NCBI GenBank assembly: GCA_026984135.1
Contig: JALSSR010000228.1
Location: 1 to 36,043, forward strand
Length of the DNA: 36,043 nucleotides
Direction of reading: 5' to 3'
Source of the DNA: Bacteroidales bacterium
Lineage (GTDB): Bacteria; Bacteroidota; Bacteroidia; Bacteroidales; JAADJA01
The notes under the pieces are model-generated. The model ran no database searches. It was not told where the DNA came from and saw only the letters and a list, made by a program, of their open reading frames with translations. How positions within the stretch are numbered: the stretch's first letter is position 1; each line of letters begins with the position of its first letter. Below are positions 22,162-31,383 of this stretch, piece by piece. Made by a program: the position numbers and the translations under genes.

Positions 22162-25113
22162 GTGCAAAAATATAAGACAATTACGGAAGATATCATTACG
22201 GAAGTCAAGCCTTTTTTTGAGGGGGATATATTCACCGATAACTATTCATTGGTACAATATGCAACGGATGCCTCGGCATACCGTGTTATTCCACATGCCG
22301 TAACCCGTCCGAAAACCATCTACGACCTGAAACTTCTTGTCAATTTTGCAAAGAAACATAACACTTCGCTCATTGCACGTACTGCCGGTACGTCTCTCGC
22401 AGGTCAGGTGGTCGGAGAAGGTATTATTGTTGATTTTTCAAAATATTTCACAAAGATTCTTGAAATAAACGAGGAAGAACATTGGGTCAGGGTGCAGCCG
22501 GGTGTAATTCCCGACGAGCTTAATCTTAAGTTAAAAAAATACGGACTATTCTTTGCTCCCGAAACATCCACTTCAAACCGTTGTATGTTGGGAGGAATGG
22601 TCGGCAACAATTCCTGCGGTGCTCATTCCCTCATCTATGGCAGTACCCGCGATCATTTGCTTTCGGTAAAGATGATACTCAGCGATGCCAATGAGGTTGA
22701 ATTTAAAGCTTTGACAAAAGAGGAATTTAGTGAAAAATGTGAACTCGTAGGGCTTGAGGGAGAAATTTATCAAAATATTTATGAGATACTTTCCGATAAA
22801 GGTAACCGCGAGAATATAAAAAAAGAATTTCCCGACCCCTCACTAAAGCGCAGGAATACCGGATATGCTCTTGATCTTTTGCTTGAAACCGAACCCTTTT
22901 CGGAAACAACCGAGAAATTCAATTTCTCGAAACTGATAGCAGGTTCGGAAGGTACACTCGGATTGATGACGGAGATAAAACTCAATCTGCTTCCCTTGCC
23001 TCCACCCGTAAAAGGCTTGGTGTGTGTGCATTTCAACTCCATTGAGGAGGCACTTTACGCAAATCTGATCGCCCTGAAATATAATCCCGGCGCTATTGAG
23101 TTGATGGACAGCGTGATATTGGAACAATCGAAGTCAAATATAACATTACGAAAAAAGAGGGATTTTATCAATGGTGAACCCGGTGCAATGTTGCTGGTTG
23201 AGTTTGCACGCGATACAAAAGAGGAGATTCTGGCTCTTTCTTCCGAAATGGAAAAGGAGATGCGTGGTAATGGATACGGCTACGACTTTCCGGTTCTTTT
23301 CGGTGACGACATAAATAAAGTTTGGGATGTGCGAAAAGCCGGACTTGGTATTTTGTCGAATATTGCGGGTGATGCAAAACCGGTGCCGGTTGTAGAGGAC
23401 ACAGCCGTTAAACCCGAATTGCTTTCGGATTACATTGCCGATTTCAACAAACTTCTTGAAAAACACAACCTCCGGTGCGTATATTATGCTCACATTGCAA
23501 CAGGAGAATTGCATTTGCGTCCTGTTCTTAATTTGAAAGATCCGGAAGATGTTGAAATTTTTCACACCATAGGGCTTGAGACTGCAAAACTCGTAAAGAA
23601 ATATAACGGTTCACTCAGCGGCGAGCACGGTGACGGAAGGTTGCGCAGTGAATTTATTCCGATAATAGTCGGTGAAAAAAATTATAACCTTTTCTGGAAA
23701 ATAAAACTTGTATGGGATCCGGAAAGGATTTTCAATCAGGGTAAGATAACCGAACCTCCGAAAATGAAAGAAAATCTCCGGTTCGAGCCCGGACAGGAAA
23801 CAAAAGAGATAAACACGCTTTTTGATTTTTCGGATGACAAGGGTTATTTAAGAGCAGTTGAAAAATGTAACGGGTCGGGAGACTGCCTTAAGCCTGAAAT
23901 TTTCGGCGGGCTTATGTGTCCGAGCTATCAGGCCACGAGAGATGAAAGCAACAGCACCCGTGCAAGAGCAAATACGCTTAGGGAATATATCTCCCGGTCC
24001 GAAAGAGATAATCCGTTCACTCACAAAGAGATAATAAAGGTGCTTGATCTTTGTCTTTCGTGTAAAGGGTGTAAATCGGAATGTCCTTCGAGTGTGGATA
24101 TTACAAAATTGAAAGCCGAAGCCTATCAGCATTATTACGACAAAAATAAAATCCCGTTAAGAACAAAACTAATTGCACACATTCATAGGATTAATAAATC
24201 TGGTGCAATAATTCCGTGTATTTTCAACTTTTTTATCACTAATTCAATCACATCGGGAATTTTGAAAAAGGCTCTCGGGTTTGCACCGAAACGTTCCATT
24301 CCGCGCCTTTATAAATTTACGATGACCTCGTGGCTGAAAAATAACGGCAACCTCCTGAACCATAGCAATAACAAAAAAGGAAAGGTTTTTCTGTTTATTG
24401 ATGAATTTACCGAATATAACGACACCGTAATCGGAATAAAGGCGGTTAAACTGTTACATGCTCTCGGTTATGAGGTGGAAGTGCCGCAACATACCATTAG
24501 CGGTCGTGCATTATTATCTAAGGGGTTGGTGCGGGAAGCCGTGGAAATAGCAAATGAAAATATCAGATTGCTCAAAGATAAAATTTCGGATGAGACTCCT
24601 CTTGTTGGAATAGAGCCGTCCGCGATATTGACATTCAGGGATGAATATCCCGAACTTGCCGATAAAGATTTGAAAGAGGAAGGGGTAAATCTTTCCAAAT
24701 CGGTTTTTATGTTTGATGAATTTATGGTAAGAGAGATTGGTAGGGGCAATATTAAAAAGGAGCTATTCACGACCGAACCGGCCACAATAAAATTGCACGG
24801 TCACTGTCACCAAAAGGCTTTGGCTTCGACCGAACCTACAAAACAGATGTTGTCACTGCCGGCAAACTACAAGGTGGAGGAAATAAAATCGGGATGCTGT
24901 GGCATGGCGGGTTCCTTCGGATTTGAGAAGGAGCATTACGACCTCTCAATGAAAATAGGCGAAATGATACTTTTTCCGGAGATCAGGAAAACGGAAGAGT
25001 CGGTGATTATTGCAGCACCGGGTACAAGCTGCCGTCATCAGATAAAGGACGGGACGGGGCGTAGAGCGCTGCATCCTATCGAGATAATGCACGATGCCTG
25101 TTTATTATTGTGA
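22162..25113 (+). CDS. FAD-linked oxidase / Fe-S fusion oxidoreductase (YdiJ-type)
   Basis: This 983-residue fusion joins a GlcD-like flavoprotein to a GlcF-like Fe-S protein. The FAD-binding (PCMH) part has RTAGTSLAGQVVGEGIIVDFSKY (73-95) and GGMVGNNSCGAHSLIYGSTRDHL (144-165). The FAD-oxidase C domain contains SGEHGDGRLRSE (486-497). Two Fe-S clusters are suggested by C569/C575/C586 and by CLSCKGCKSECP (C631, C634, C637, C641). The C-terminal CCG region has HGHCHQKAL and GCCGMAGSFG. Relatives oxidise D-2-hydroxyacids such as D-lactate or D-2-hydroxyglutarate and pass electrons to the respiratory chain; the substrate here is not shown. The start is GTG, right after the 15-bp tandem repeat, and no early in-frame ATG is available. 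Confidence 0.94.
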   Translation: MQKYKTITEDIITEVKPFFEGDIFTDNYSLVQYATDASAYRVIPHAVTRPKTIYDLKLLVNFAKKHNTSLIARTAGTSLAGQVVGEGIIVDFSKYFTKILEINEEEHWVRVQPGVIPDELNLKLKKYGLFFAPETSTSNRCMLGGMVGNNSCGAHSLIYGSTRDHLLSVKMILSDANEVEFKALTKEEFSEKCELVGLEGEIYQNIYEILSDKGNRENIKKEFPDPSLKRRNTGYALDLLLETEPFSETTEKFNFSKLIAGSEGTLGLMTEIKLNLLPLPPPVKGLVCVHFNSIEEALYANLIALKYNPGAIELMDSVILEQSKSNITLRKKRDFINGEPGAMLLVEFARDTKEEILALSSEMEKEMRGNGYGYDFPVLFGDDINKVWDVRKAGLGILSNIAGDAKPVPVVEDTAVKPELLSDYIADFNKLLEKHNLRCVYYAHIATGELHLRPVLNLKDPEDVEIFHTIGLETAKLVKKYNGSLSGEHGDGRLRSEFIPIIVGEKNYNLFWKIKLVWDPERIFNQGKITEPPKMKENLRFEPGQETKEINTLFDFSDDKGYLRAVEKCNGSGDCLKPEIFGGLMCPSYQATRDESNSTRARANTLREYISRSERDNPFTHKEIIKVLDLCLSCKGCKSECPSSVDITKLKAEAYQHYYDKNKIPLRTKLIAHIHRINKSGAIIPCIFNFFITNSITSGILKKALGFAPKRSIPRLYKFTMTSWLKNNGNLLNHSNNKKGKVFLFIDEFTEYNDTVIGIKAVKLLHALGYEVEVPQHTISGRALLSKGLVREAVEIANENIRLLKDKISDETPLVGIEPSAILTFRDEYPELADKDLKEEGVNLSKSVFMFDEFMVREIGRGNIKKELFTTEPATIKLHGHCHQKALASTEPTKQMLSLPANYKVEEIKSGCCGMAGSFGFEKEHYDLSMKIGEMILFPEIRKTEESVIIAAPGTSCRHQIKDGTGRRALHPIEIMHDACLLL

Positions 25114-25176
25114 AACGGATAATAAGAGTGATAAGATTGGTTAGGGAACTCGTATACCAACAAAAAGAACAAAACA

Positions 25177-26016
25177 TTATTCCATCAAAATAAAGCGATT
25201 TTCGTAGGCAGGTTCCAAGGAGTTTATACTACGCTTGTAGTGCATATAATATTTGCGTTTTCGATCTGCCGGAAAGTTGGCGGATATGTAGCTGTTCATA
25301 ATATAATCGAAAATATAACCGGCATATTTTTCGCCCAGCTCATCGCATTTCCGGTATATATCATCCGTTTCCATTTCTCGGAGAAAATACTTATAAGATA
25401 CTTGTCCCGAAAAAAGATTTTCCGAAAAATATCCGTAGGCATTATCCGAAACTTCGTCTTCTGCAAAGAAAACCCGCCTGGCACTTTTGACTTTGTTAAG
25501 CCGCGAAATTTCAAACCAGGTATTTATGCTGACAGCATTCAGTGGGAGTGTCTTTGAATAAACGAAGTCGTCGAATGTCTCGGAATCTTTAAATTCCTTG
25601 ATATACTCATCAATCTCAATCTGTGCAATATTCAGGAGATAAGCCGGAGATTTCATAAACAGGAAACTGTCGGTTTGATCTTCCGTATAAACTTTAATGT
25701 TAAGTTTTTCAAGCTCTTCAAAAAAACTATTGTAATAAGTTTCAAGAAAAACAGAATCCGAAATGTTTTTTAAAAAAAGGCTGTTTGCCAGTAAAAGTGA
25801 ATCAATCTGCCACTCTTCCATCCCAACGGTGTCATCACCAAGGTTATCATCTTTCATATTAATTCTTATGATGTCATTTGTAGGTATAACAAGCAATGAA
25901 ATGTCGGGTTTGGATTCGATAAATTGTCGGGCAAGTTTACGATCGTAGGAGCAGGACGTAAGTATCTGAATTACAATTAGTAATGTAATAGCATATTTAT
26001 TTATTTTTTTAACCAT
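25177..26016 (-). CDS. Lipoprotein of unknown function
   Basis: I do not recognise this 279-residue protein. It has a lipoprotein signal (KKINKYAITLLIVIQILTSC, lipobox Cys22 from the ATG at 26016; the ATG at 26022 adds two residues). The mature part opens with SYDRKLARQFIESKPDISLLVIPTNDIIRINM, then is acidic and helix-rich, with aromatic-rich segments (SVFLETYYNSFFEELEKLNIKVYTED, VSYKYFLREMETDDIYRKCDELGEKYAGYIFDYIMNSYI) and a basic RKRKYYMHYKR near the end. Envelope lipoproteins of this kind (SYDRKLA start) appear as conserved single-copy proteins in Bacteroidota. It is the last gene of the close-packed parC run, 31 bases after the metallophosphoesterase-like gene. Confidence 0.8.
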   Translation of the reverse strand: MVKKINKYAITLLIVIQILTSCSYDRKLARQFIESKPDISLLVIPTNDIIRINMKDDNLGDDTVGMEEWQIDSLLLANSLFLKNISDSVFLETYYNSFFEELEKLNIKVYTEDQTDSFLFMKSPAYLLNIAQIEIDEYIKEFKDSETFDDFVYSKTLPLNAVSINTWFEISRLNKVKSARRVFFAEDEVSDNAYGYFSENLFSGQVSYKYFLREMETDDIYRKCDELGEKYAGYIFDYIMNSYISANFPADRKRKYYMHYKRSINSLEPAYENRFILME

Positions 26017-26047
26017 CCACAAAAGATAAAGCTTAATTCAAAACCTA

Positions 26048-27169
26048 TTATTCAACTCTTAACTTCCTCGTAATTTGATGATTACCGCTAACAGCTTCAA
26101 TCAGATATAAGCCCTTCGGAAAGTTTGAAATATTAAATACCTGACTTTTAATGTTTTTAAGTTGTTTTTCGAAAATCATGTGTCCCGTAATATCAAAAAT
26201 ATAAATATTACCGGAAAAATCGGTAAGAAAAGTGACCGTAACCTGTTTAGTTGCCGGATTCGGATATAAAAAAATACCTTTAAAATTATTGTCATTGATT
26301 GAATTGCTGATTCTGTATTCCGTTAAATCGCCAAAGCAATTCAAAACCGTATCATTAAGACAAACCAGATCATAGCTTATTGATTTATCATCAGCAATAT
26401 TTAATACGATAAAATTATCTCCGTCACCGTCTCCCATTCCTGTCCCGACAAAAGAAATGTTATCATAATTATCATACATGAAATTATCGCTCCAACTTGT
26501 GGCTCCCATATCACCTGCACACATGATTACCCTGTTGGGTAACTGATGAAAAATCGGTTCAATGACAGTCCAAAAATTTGTGGGTAAAACAATTCCTGCA
26601 AACGAGTTGGGTTCTATGTTTGCATATATGTTATCACTTGTCCACCACAATAACTGATGAAACAATACAAAAATATTATCCACATTTTGATACGAAGAAT
26701 CAACCACATTTTCAAGGAACTCCAACTGTTCACCTTTGATGCTCCAGCCGTCAATATTCGGGTCCAAAACAATAAACAAATCATTTTGATAAACGAAAGA
26801 GTAATATGTTGATCCATAGCGACTTTCAAACAAAGGTCTGTTTTCCATATCATGATTCCCGACGGCAAAATATACCGGTAATCCGAGGGAATCAATATCG
26901 GCATCAACTTCATCCCAATCCTGAGCTGTGGCACCACCTTGTACAACAATATCTCCCAGCAAAAATCCCATTTTTATTTCTTCTCTACTTTTAACATATC
27001 CGAATTTATCTTTAAAAGCAGGATGCAATCCGATATTATTGACGCCGGGTTTTCCCGAAGTATGACCGGCAATAAAAAAGGAATAAAGGTTTGATTTGTT
27101 TTGGGCAATTAACAGATTAACTGAAAACAGCATTGCAAAAAACAGTATGTGTCTAAATGTTTTCATCAT
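26048..27169 (-). CDS. Secreted metallophosphoesterase-like protein with T9SS sorting domain
   Basis: The 373-residue product has a signal peptide (MKTFRHILFFAMLFSVNLLIAQ). The central ~230 residues resemble calcineurin-like phosphoesterases: GFLLGDIVVQGGATAQDW (GD motif), VYFAVGNHDMENRPLF (GNHD) and NIFVLFHQLLW (His). The outer motifs are altered: the first, normally DxH, reads AGHTSG, and the last, normally GHxH, reads CAGDMGATSW. Activity is therefore uncertain. The last ~85 residues (LYPNPATKQVTVTFLTDFSGNIYIFDITGHMIFEK ... GLYLIEAVSGNHQITRKLRVE) are a T9SS type A sorting domain. The gene lies 32 bases after the flavodiiron gene and probably shares its transcript. Confidence 0.85.
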   Translation of the reverse strand: MMKTFRHILFFAMLFSVNLLIAQNKSNLYSFFIAGHTSGKPGVNNIGLHPAFKDKFGYVKSREEIKMGFLLGDIVVQGGATAQDWDEVDADIDSLGLPVYFAVGNHDMENRPLFESRYGSTYYSFVYQNDLFIVLDPNIDGWSIKGEQLEFLENVVDSSYQNVDNIFVLFHQLLWWTSDNIYANIEPNSFAGIVLPTNFWTVIEPIFHQLPNRVIMCAGDMGATSWSDNFMYDNYDNISFVGTGMGDGDGDNFIVLNIADDKSISYDLVCLNDTVLNCFGDLTEYRISNSINDNNFKGIFLYPNPATKQVTVTFLTDFSGNIYIFDITGHMIFEKQLKNIKSQVFNISNFPKGLYLIEAVSGNHQITRKLRVE

Positions 27170-27201
27170 TCATATTAAACGCTGCTATTGAAAAATTAGT
27201 C

Positions 27202-28407
27202 TTATTTACCTGAAAGTAGCTCTTCTCCAAATTCCTTACCATACCTTACACACTCTTTAAGTTGTTCTTCATTGGGAGTGAATTTTAGAAATATTCCCTC
27301 GCCGAAAAATTTCAATTTCAGATTTGTAAGATTGGATTCGAGAAGTTTTCTGTTTTCGCCGCTCCATCCGTAGGAACCGAATGCTCCTGCAAGTTTACCT
27401 TTGTCTCGATATGGATTGATGATTGCAAAAACTTTGTATATGGGAAGCAAAATGTTTTGATTAATAACGGGAGAGCCGACAATCAAACCATTGGCACGTG
27501 TTAACTTCTCCTCAAGTTCTCCGAGTGAAGACATCTCAACATCCACCACATCCACTTCAATATTGCCTGCAGATTTCAGTCCCTCTGCAATTTTTTCGGC
27601 AATAACACCTGTTTTATGATATGCCGAAACAAAGGGGATGAAAACTCTGTTTTTCTCGGGTTTGGTAAGAAATTCTTCCGACCATTGTTTGGTAATGTCA
27701 ACATATTTTTTCCAGTTGCTTCTCAAAATGGGGCCATGACCGGTTGCAATAACATCAATATCAAGATTTTCAATCTTTTCTATTGCTTTCAGCATAAACT
27801 TGCTGAAAGGTTTGATAATAACGTCGAAGTAGTATCGGAAAGCGTAATCGAAATATCCCACCTCATCATCAAACATTTTTTCATCGGCAAAATGGCATCC
27901 GAACGAGTCACATGTAAAAAGCACTTTATCCTCTTCAAGATATGAATACATTGTGTCGGGCCAATGGAGGTTAGGCGCCCCGATAAATCTTACCGTTTTA
28001 TTACCGAGGTCGAGAGTATCACCATTTTTAACAATAATATGCGGGAATCCGGGGCCGATAATATCATTCAGATATCTGATGGCATTTCTTGAACCCACCA
28101 CTTTTGCTTTCGGTGCAATCTCAAGCAACCTTCGCAGGTTTCCCGAATGATCCGGTTCCGTATGATTTGCAATTATATATTCTATCTCGGAAGGATCAAC
28201 AACAGCCTTTATCTTTTCGAGATAAACATCCCCAAACCCATCTTTAACAGTGTCAACAATGGTTTTTTTATCGGCATCAATAAAATACGAATTATAAGTA
28301 GAGCCGTATTTCGTCTCCATCACAACATCAAATGTTACAATATCATAATCAAGAACGCCTATCCATTTTACATCATCCGTAACCTTCAAAATTTTATTCT
28401 TTTCCAT
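27202..28407 (-). CDS. A-type flavodiiron protein (O2/NO reductase)
   Basis: The 401-residue cytosolic enzyme reduces O2 to water and/or NO to N2O, protecting anaerobes. The metallo-beta-lactamase-like half has all diiron ligands: H82-x-E84-x-D86-H87 in NHTEPDHSG, H148 in NLHWPD, D167 in FTCDSFGCH and H224 in ATGHGPI, at the spacing usual for this family. The flavodoxin half (about 250-401) has the FMN loop PFVSAYHKTGVIAEKI, where the family usually shows SxYGxT; here it is SAYHKT. There is no rubredoxin domain, so it needs a separate electron donor. It starts 12 bases after the parC stop, which points to co-transcription. The presence of this enzyme suggests an anaerobic or microaerobic life. 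Confidence 0.96.
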   Translation of the reverse strand: MEKNKILKVTDDVKWIGVLDYDIVTFDVVMETKYGSTYNSYFIDADKKTIVDTVKDGFGDVYLEKIKAVVDPSEIEYIIANHTEPDHSGNLRRLLEIAPKAKVVGSRNAIRYLNDIIGPGFPHIIVKNGDTLDLGNKTVRFIGAPNLHWPDTMYSYLEEDKVLFTCDSFGCHFADEKMFDDEVGYFDYAFRYYFDVIIKPFSKFMLKAIEKIENLDIDVIATGHGPILRSNWKKYVDITKQWSEEFLTKPEKNRVFIPFVSAYHKTGVIAEKIAEGLKSAGNIEVDVVDVEMSSLGELEEKLTRANGLIVGSPVINQNILLPIYKVFAIINPYRDKGKLAGAFGSYGWSGENRKLLESNLTNLKLKFFGEGIFLKFTPNEEQLKECVRYGKEFGEELLSGK

Positions 28408-28419
28408 AATTAAATTCTT

Positions 28420-31266
28420 TTAAAACAACTCCATTTGAACAGTATCGTCATCATCCTTATCTTTCTTCTTGGGAGTTTTTTTAATGTTTTTCTTTTCTGT
28501 TTTTGTTTTTCCGGAAATAAGCTCAACCTGATCCGGATTTGTTATCTCAAACTCAGTATCATCAATCAGTAATGCAGTATCAGCAGATTTTTTTTCCGTA
28601 TTTTTGTCATCGTCTTTCTTTTCTACAGTTTTATCTTCCTTGGTAGTCTTCAGCTCTTCACTCTCTATTTCCTGAGTATCAGTAGTTTCATTTTCGGTAT
28701 CTGCCGGTTCCACTTCATTCGATTCAGCCTCTTCGTACGGTAACGGTTCAATAAACTCAAACTTCTTAACTGCATAATTCGAAAGCCTTTTACCTTTAGC
28801 TTTATAGCTCTTTATCCCGATAAATTCAGACACATTTACAATATCACTTTCAATTTCTTTACCATTTGCCTTTGTGTCAAAACTCATTTTTAGTTGTGGA
28901 AGGTAATCAAGGCTTACGTTTACAAGATAGTTATGCGGTTCATCTCCGATAAAGTCAACTTTTTTATTCAGACTATTTGCGGAATCTATTTGGAAACGTT
29001 TAAGATAGAATTTTTCGGATGCAGAATCGAAATAGACTGCTGAAATTACCTTTTTATGATTCAGTTTTTCAATAATGATCATATCCTCTTCAAAATGATT
29101 TGATAGATTATATGTCATAATTTTGTAGTTACCCGACTTTTGTATTGTCAATATTCTGTCATCACCTTTAAACTCGCCGAGATATACACCGCGTTCGTCA
29201 ATATTCAGTCGTTTTACCGTATCGTCGTACCAGATTTTTCGGGCTGCAAGCGTTGATACTCCTTCTTCGCGTTTCACAATATTTCTGACACTGTGTTTTG
29301 TCAGAATATTACCCTGTGAGCCTTTTCCTTTAATTGCCAGTTCACTGAAATTAAATTCAAAGGAGAGTTTTTTAAGTTTTGGTTTGGGTTTCAGATAGAC
29401 CTTAACTATTTCAGCCTCACCGTTGGGATTTGCCGAGAAATACAAAACTCTGCTTCCTTCGTTTCCCTTTGTCAGGATATAATCTTTGTCCCGGGTGATA
29501 CCTTTCACCGGAAATCTTTTTACACGAACCGGGCCTCTTCTGCCGTCACGATAGATCATGTTATAGATTGTTCGCTCATCATTTTTCTTGAAGACGGCAA
29601 TGTGCAGAATATCTTTGCCGATGAAAATCTTCGGAGCAACCTTAGTCACCATAAAAGTGCCATCCTGCCTGAATACAATAATATCATCAATATCGGAGCA
29701 GTCGCATACAAAGTCATTCTTTTTCAGTGAAGTACCTGCAAAACCCTCTTCGCGGTTGATATATAGTTTTTGTGATGCGGCAGCAACACGTGTGGCTTCA
29801 ATGGTTTCAAAACTGCGAAGTTCGGTCTTGCGCTCCCTGCCTTTACCGTATTTTTTCTTAATATGTTTGAAATAGTCAATTGCATAATTGATGAGATTGT
29901 TAAGATGATTATTTACTTCGTCTATTTCATCTTCAATCCCTTTAATTATTTCTTCGGCTTTGAAGGAGTTATATTTTGAAATACGCTTTATTTTAATTTC
30001 AGTGAGCCTGATAATATCGTCGCGGGTTATTTCGCGGTGGAATCTCTCTTTAAAAGGTTCCAGTCCTTTATCAATGGCTTCGATAACAGCTTCCCAGGTT
30101 TCACACTCTTCAATATCACGATAGATACGTTCTTCGATAAATATTTTTTCAAGAGATGAAAAATGCCACTGTTCGAGCAACTCGGCTTTTCTTATTTCAA
30201 GTTCTGTTTTCAGAAGCCTTACTGTGTCATCCGTATTAATCCTAAGTATTTCCTTAACACCGATGAATCTTGGTTTTCCGGTATCAATTATGCAGGAGTT
30301 TGGCGACAAAGATATCTCGCAGTTTGTAAAAGCATACAGTGCATCTATTGTTTGATCGGGTGAGACACCCGGGGCAAGTTTAATGACAATTTCAACTTTC
30401 TCGGCTGTATTATCATCAATTTTTTTAATTTTTATTTTACCCTTGTCATTTGCCGAAACAATTGAATCAATAAGGTTTGTTGTGGTTGTGCCGTAAGGGA
30501 TATCTGAGATTATGAGTGTTTTTTTATCTTCCTGGCTTATTTTTGCTCTTACTCTAATTCTTCCGCCTCTTAAACCGTTATTATATTTTGACACATCAGC
30601 CATTCCACCCGTTGGGAAGTCCGGATATATTTCAAAATCCTTACCCTGCAATATTTTGATGGAAGCATCAATGAGTTCGTTGAAATTATGTGGTAGTATT
30701 TTTGAAGCAAGCCCCACAGCAATTCCTTCAACTCCCTGGGCAAGCAAAAGCGGGAACTTAACCGGCAGGGCGACAGGTTCCTTATTTCTGCCGTCATAGG
30801 AAAGTTTCCAGTTTGTAGTTTTAGGATTAAAAGCAACTTCAAGGGCAAATTTTGAGAGACGGGCTTCAATATATCTCGGAGCGGCAGAGCTGTCACCTGT
30901 AAATATATTTCCCCAGTTTCCCTGGGTCTCGATAAGTAAATCTTTTTGTCCCAGTTGCACAAGGGCGTCACCGATGGAAGCATCACCGTGCGGATGATAT
31001 TTCATGGTATTCCCAATGATATTGGCAACCTTGTTAAATCTTCCGTCATCCATCTCTTTCATAGCATGCAGGATGCGTCGCTGCACCGGTTTTAAGCCGT
31101 CGGCAACATCAGGAACTGCCCTCTCAAGAATTACATAAGAGGCGTAATCGAGAAACCAGTTTTCATACATTCCCGACAGATGAACCACCTTGTGGCCATC
31201 ATCCGGAGATGCCTGATCACCGTCGTCCTGCGTCAAATCCATATCCTGTTCTTCAAACTCACTCAT
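28420..31266 (-). CDS. parC: DNA topoisomerase IV subunit A
   Basis: This 948-residue type IIA topoisomerase A subunit cuts and rejoins DNA to decatenate chromosomes. The winged-helix core shows AVPDVADGLKPVQRRILHAM, KYHPHGDASIGDALVQLGQ and TGDSSAAPRYIEARLSKFA with catalytic Tyr132. The quinolone-resistance region has Ala96 and Asp100 at the positions of E. coli GyrA Ser83 and Asp87. A degenerate C-terminal barrel follows (about 500-800) without a canonical GyrA box, which favours ParC over GyrA. The last ~130 residues are a highly charged, probably disordered Glu/Lys/Asp tail ending in VQMELF. The partner ParE gene is not in the window. It heads the minus-strand run parC, flavodiiron, metallophosphoesterase-like, lipoprotein. 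Confidence 0.95.
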   Translation of the reverse strand: MSEFEEQDMDLTQDDGDQASPDDGHKVVHLSGMYENWFLDYASYVILERAVPDVADGLKPVQRRILHAMKEMDDGRFNKVANIIGNTMKYHPHGDASIGDALVQLGQKDLLIETQGNWGNIFTGDSSAAPRYIEARLSKFALEVAFNPKTTNWKLSYDGRNKEPVALPVKFPLLLAQGVEGIAVGLASKILPHNFNELIDASIKILQGKDFEIYPDFPTGGMADVSKYNNGLRGGRIRVRAKISQEDKKTLIISDIPYGTTTTNLIDSIVSANDKGKIKIKKIDDNTAEKVEIVIKLAPGVSPDQTIDALYAFTNCEISLSPNSCIIDTGKPRFIGVKEILRINTDDTVRLLKTELEIRKAELLEQWHFSSLEKIFIEERIYRDIEECETWEAVIEAIDKGLEPFKERFHREITRDDIIRLTEIKIKRISKYNSFKAEEIIKGIEDEIDEVNNHLNNLINYAIDYFKHIKKKYGKGRERKTELRSFETIEATRVAAASQKLYINREEGFAGTSLKKNDFVCDCSDIDDIIVFRQDGTFMVTKVAPKIFIGKDILHIAVFKKNDERTIYNMIYRDGRRGPVRVKRFPVKGITRDKDYILTKGNEGSRVLYFSANPNGEAEIVKVYLKPKPKLKKLSFEFNFSELAIKGKGSQGNILTKHSVRNIVKREEGVSTLAARKIWYDDTVKRLNIDERGVYLGEFKGDDRILTIQKSGNYKIMTYNLSNHFEEDMIIIEKLNHKKVISAVYFDSASEKFYLKRFQIDSANSLNKKVDFIGDEPHNYLVNVSLDYLPQLKMSFDTKANGKEIESDIVNVSEFIGIKSYKAKGKRLSNYAVKKFEFIEPLPYEEAESNEVEPADTENETTDTQEIESEELKTTKEDKTVEKKDDDKNTEKKSADTALLIDDTEFEITNPDQVELISGKTKTEKKNIKKTPKKKDKDDDDTVQMELF

Positions 31267-31329
31267 TGTATTAATTGCTGTGACAAGCCTCCTTGCCTGT
31301 CATTTGAAATAATCTTAAAATCGCCGTGC

Positions 31330-31337
31330 CAAAATTA
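31330..31337 (-). promoter_or_regulatory. -7 box for parC
   Basis: The minus strand reads TAATTTTG, fitting TAnnTTTG, about 64 bases before the parC ATG. No clear -33 element. Confidence 0.4.
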
Positions 31338-31349
31338 TAAATAAAAGAG

Positions 31350-31357
31350 TAACTTTG
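31350..31357 (+). promoter_or_regulatory. -7 box for the T9SS nuclease/phosphatase gene
   Basis: TAACTTTG followed by CCG is a common Bacteroidota -7 form, 27 bases before the ATG at 31384. It lies 12 bases from the parC box on the other strand, so the two promoters overlap. Confidence 0.5.
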
Positions 31358-31383
31358 CCGCGATATTACTAACAAGTTATCAA

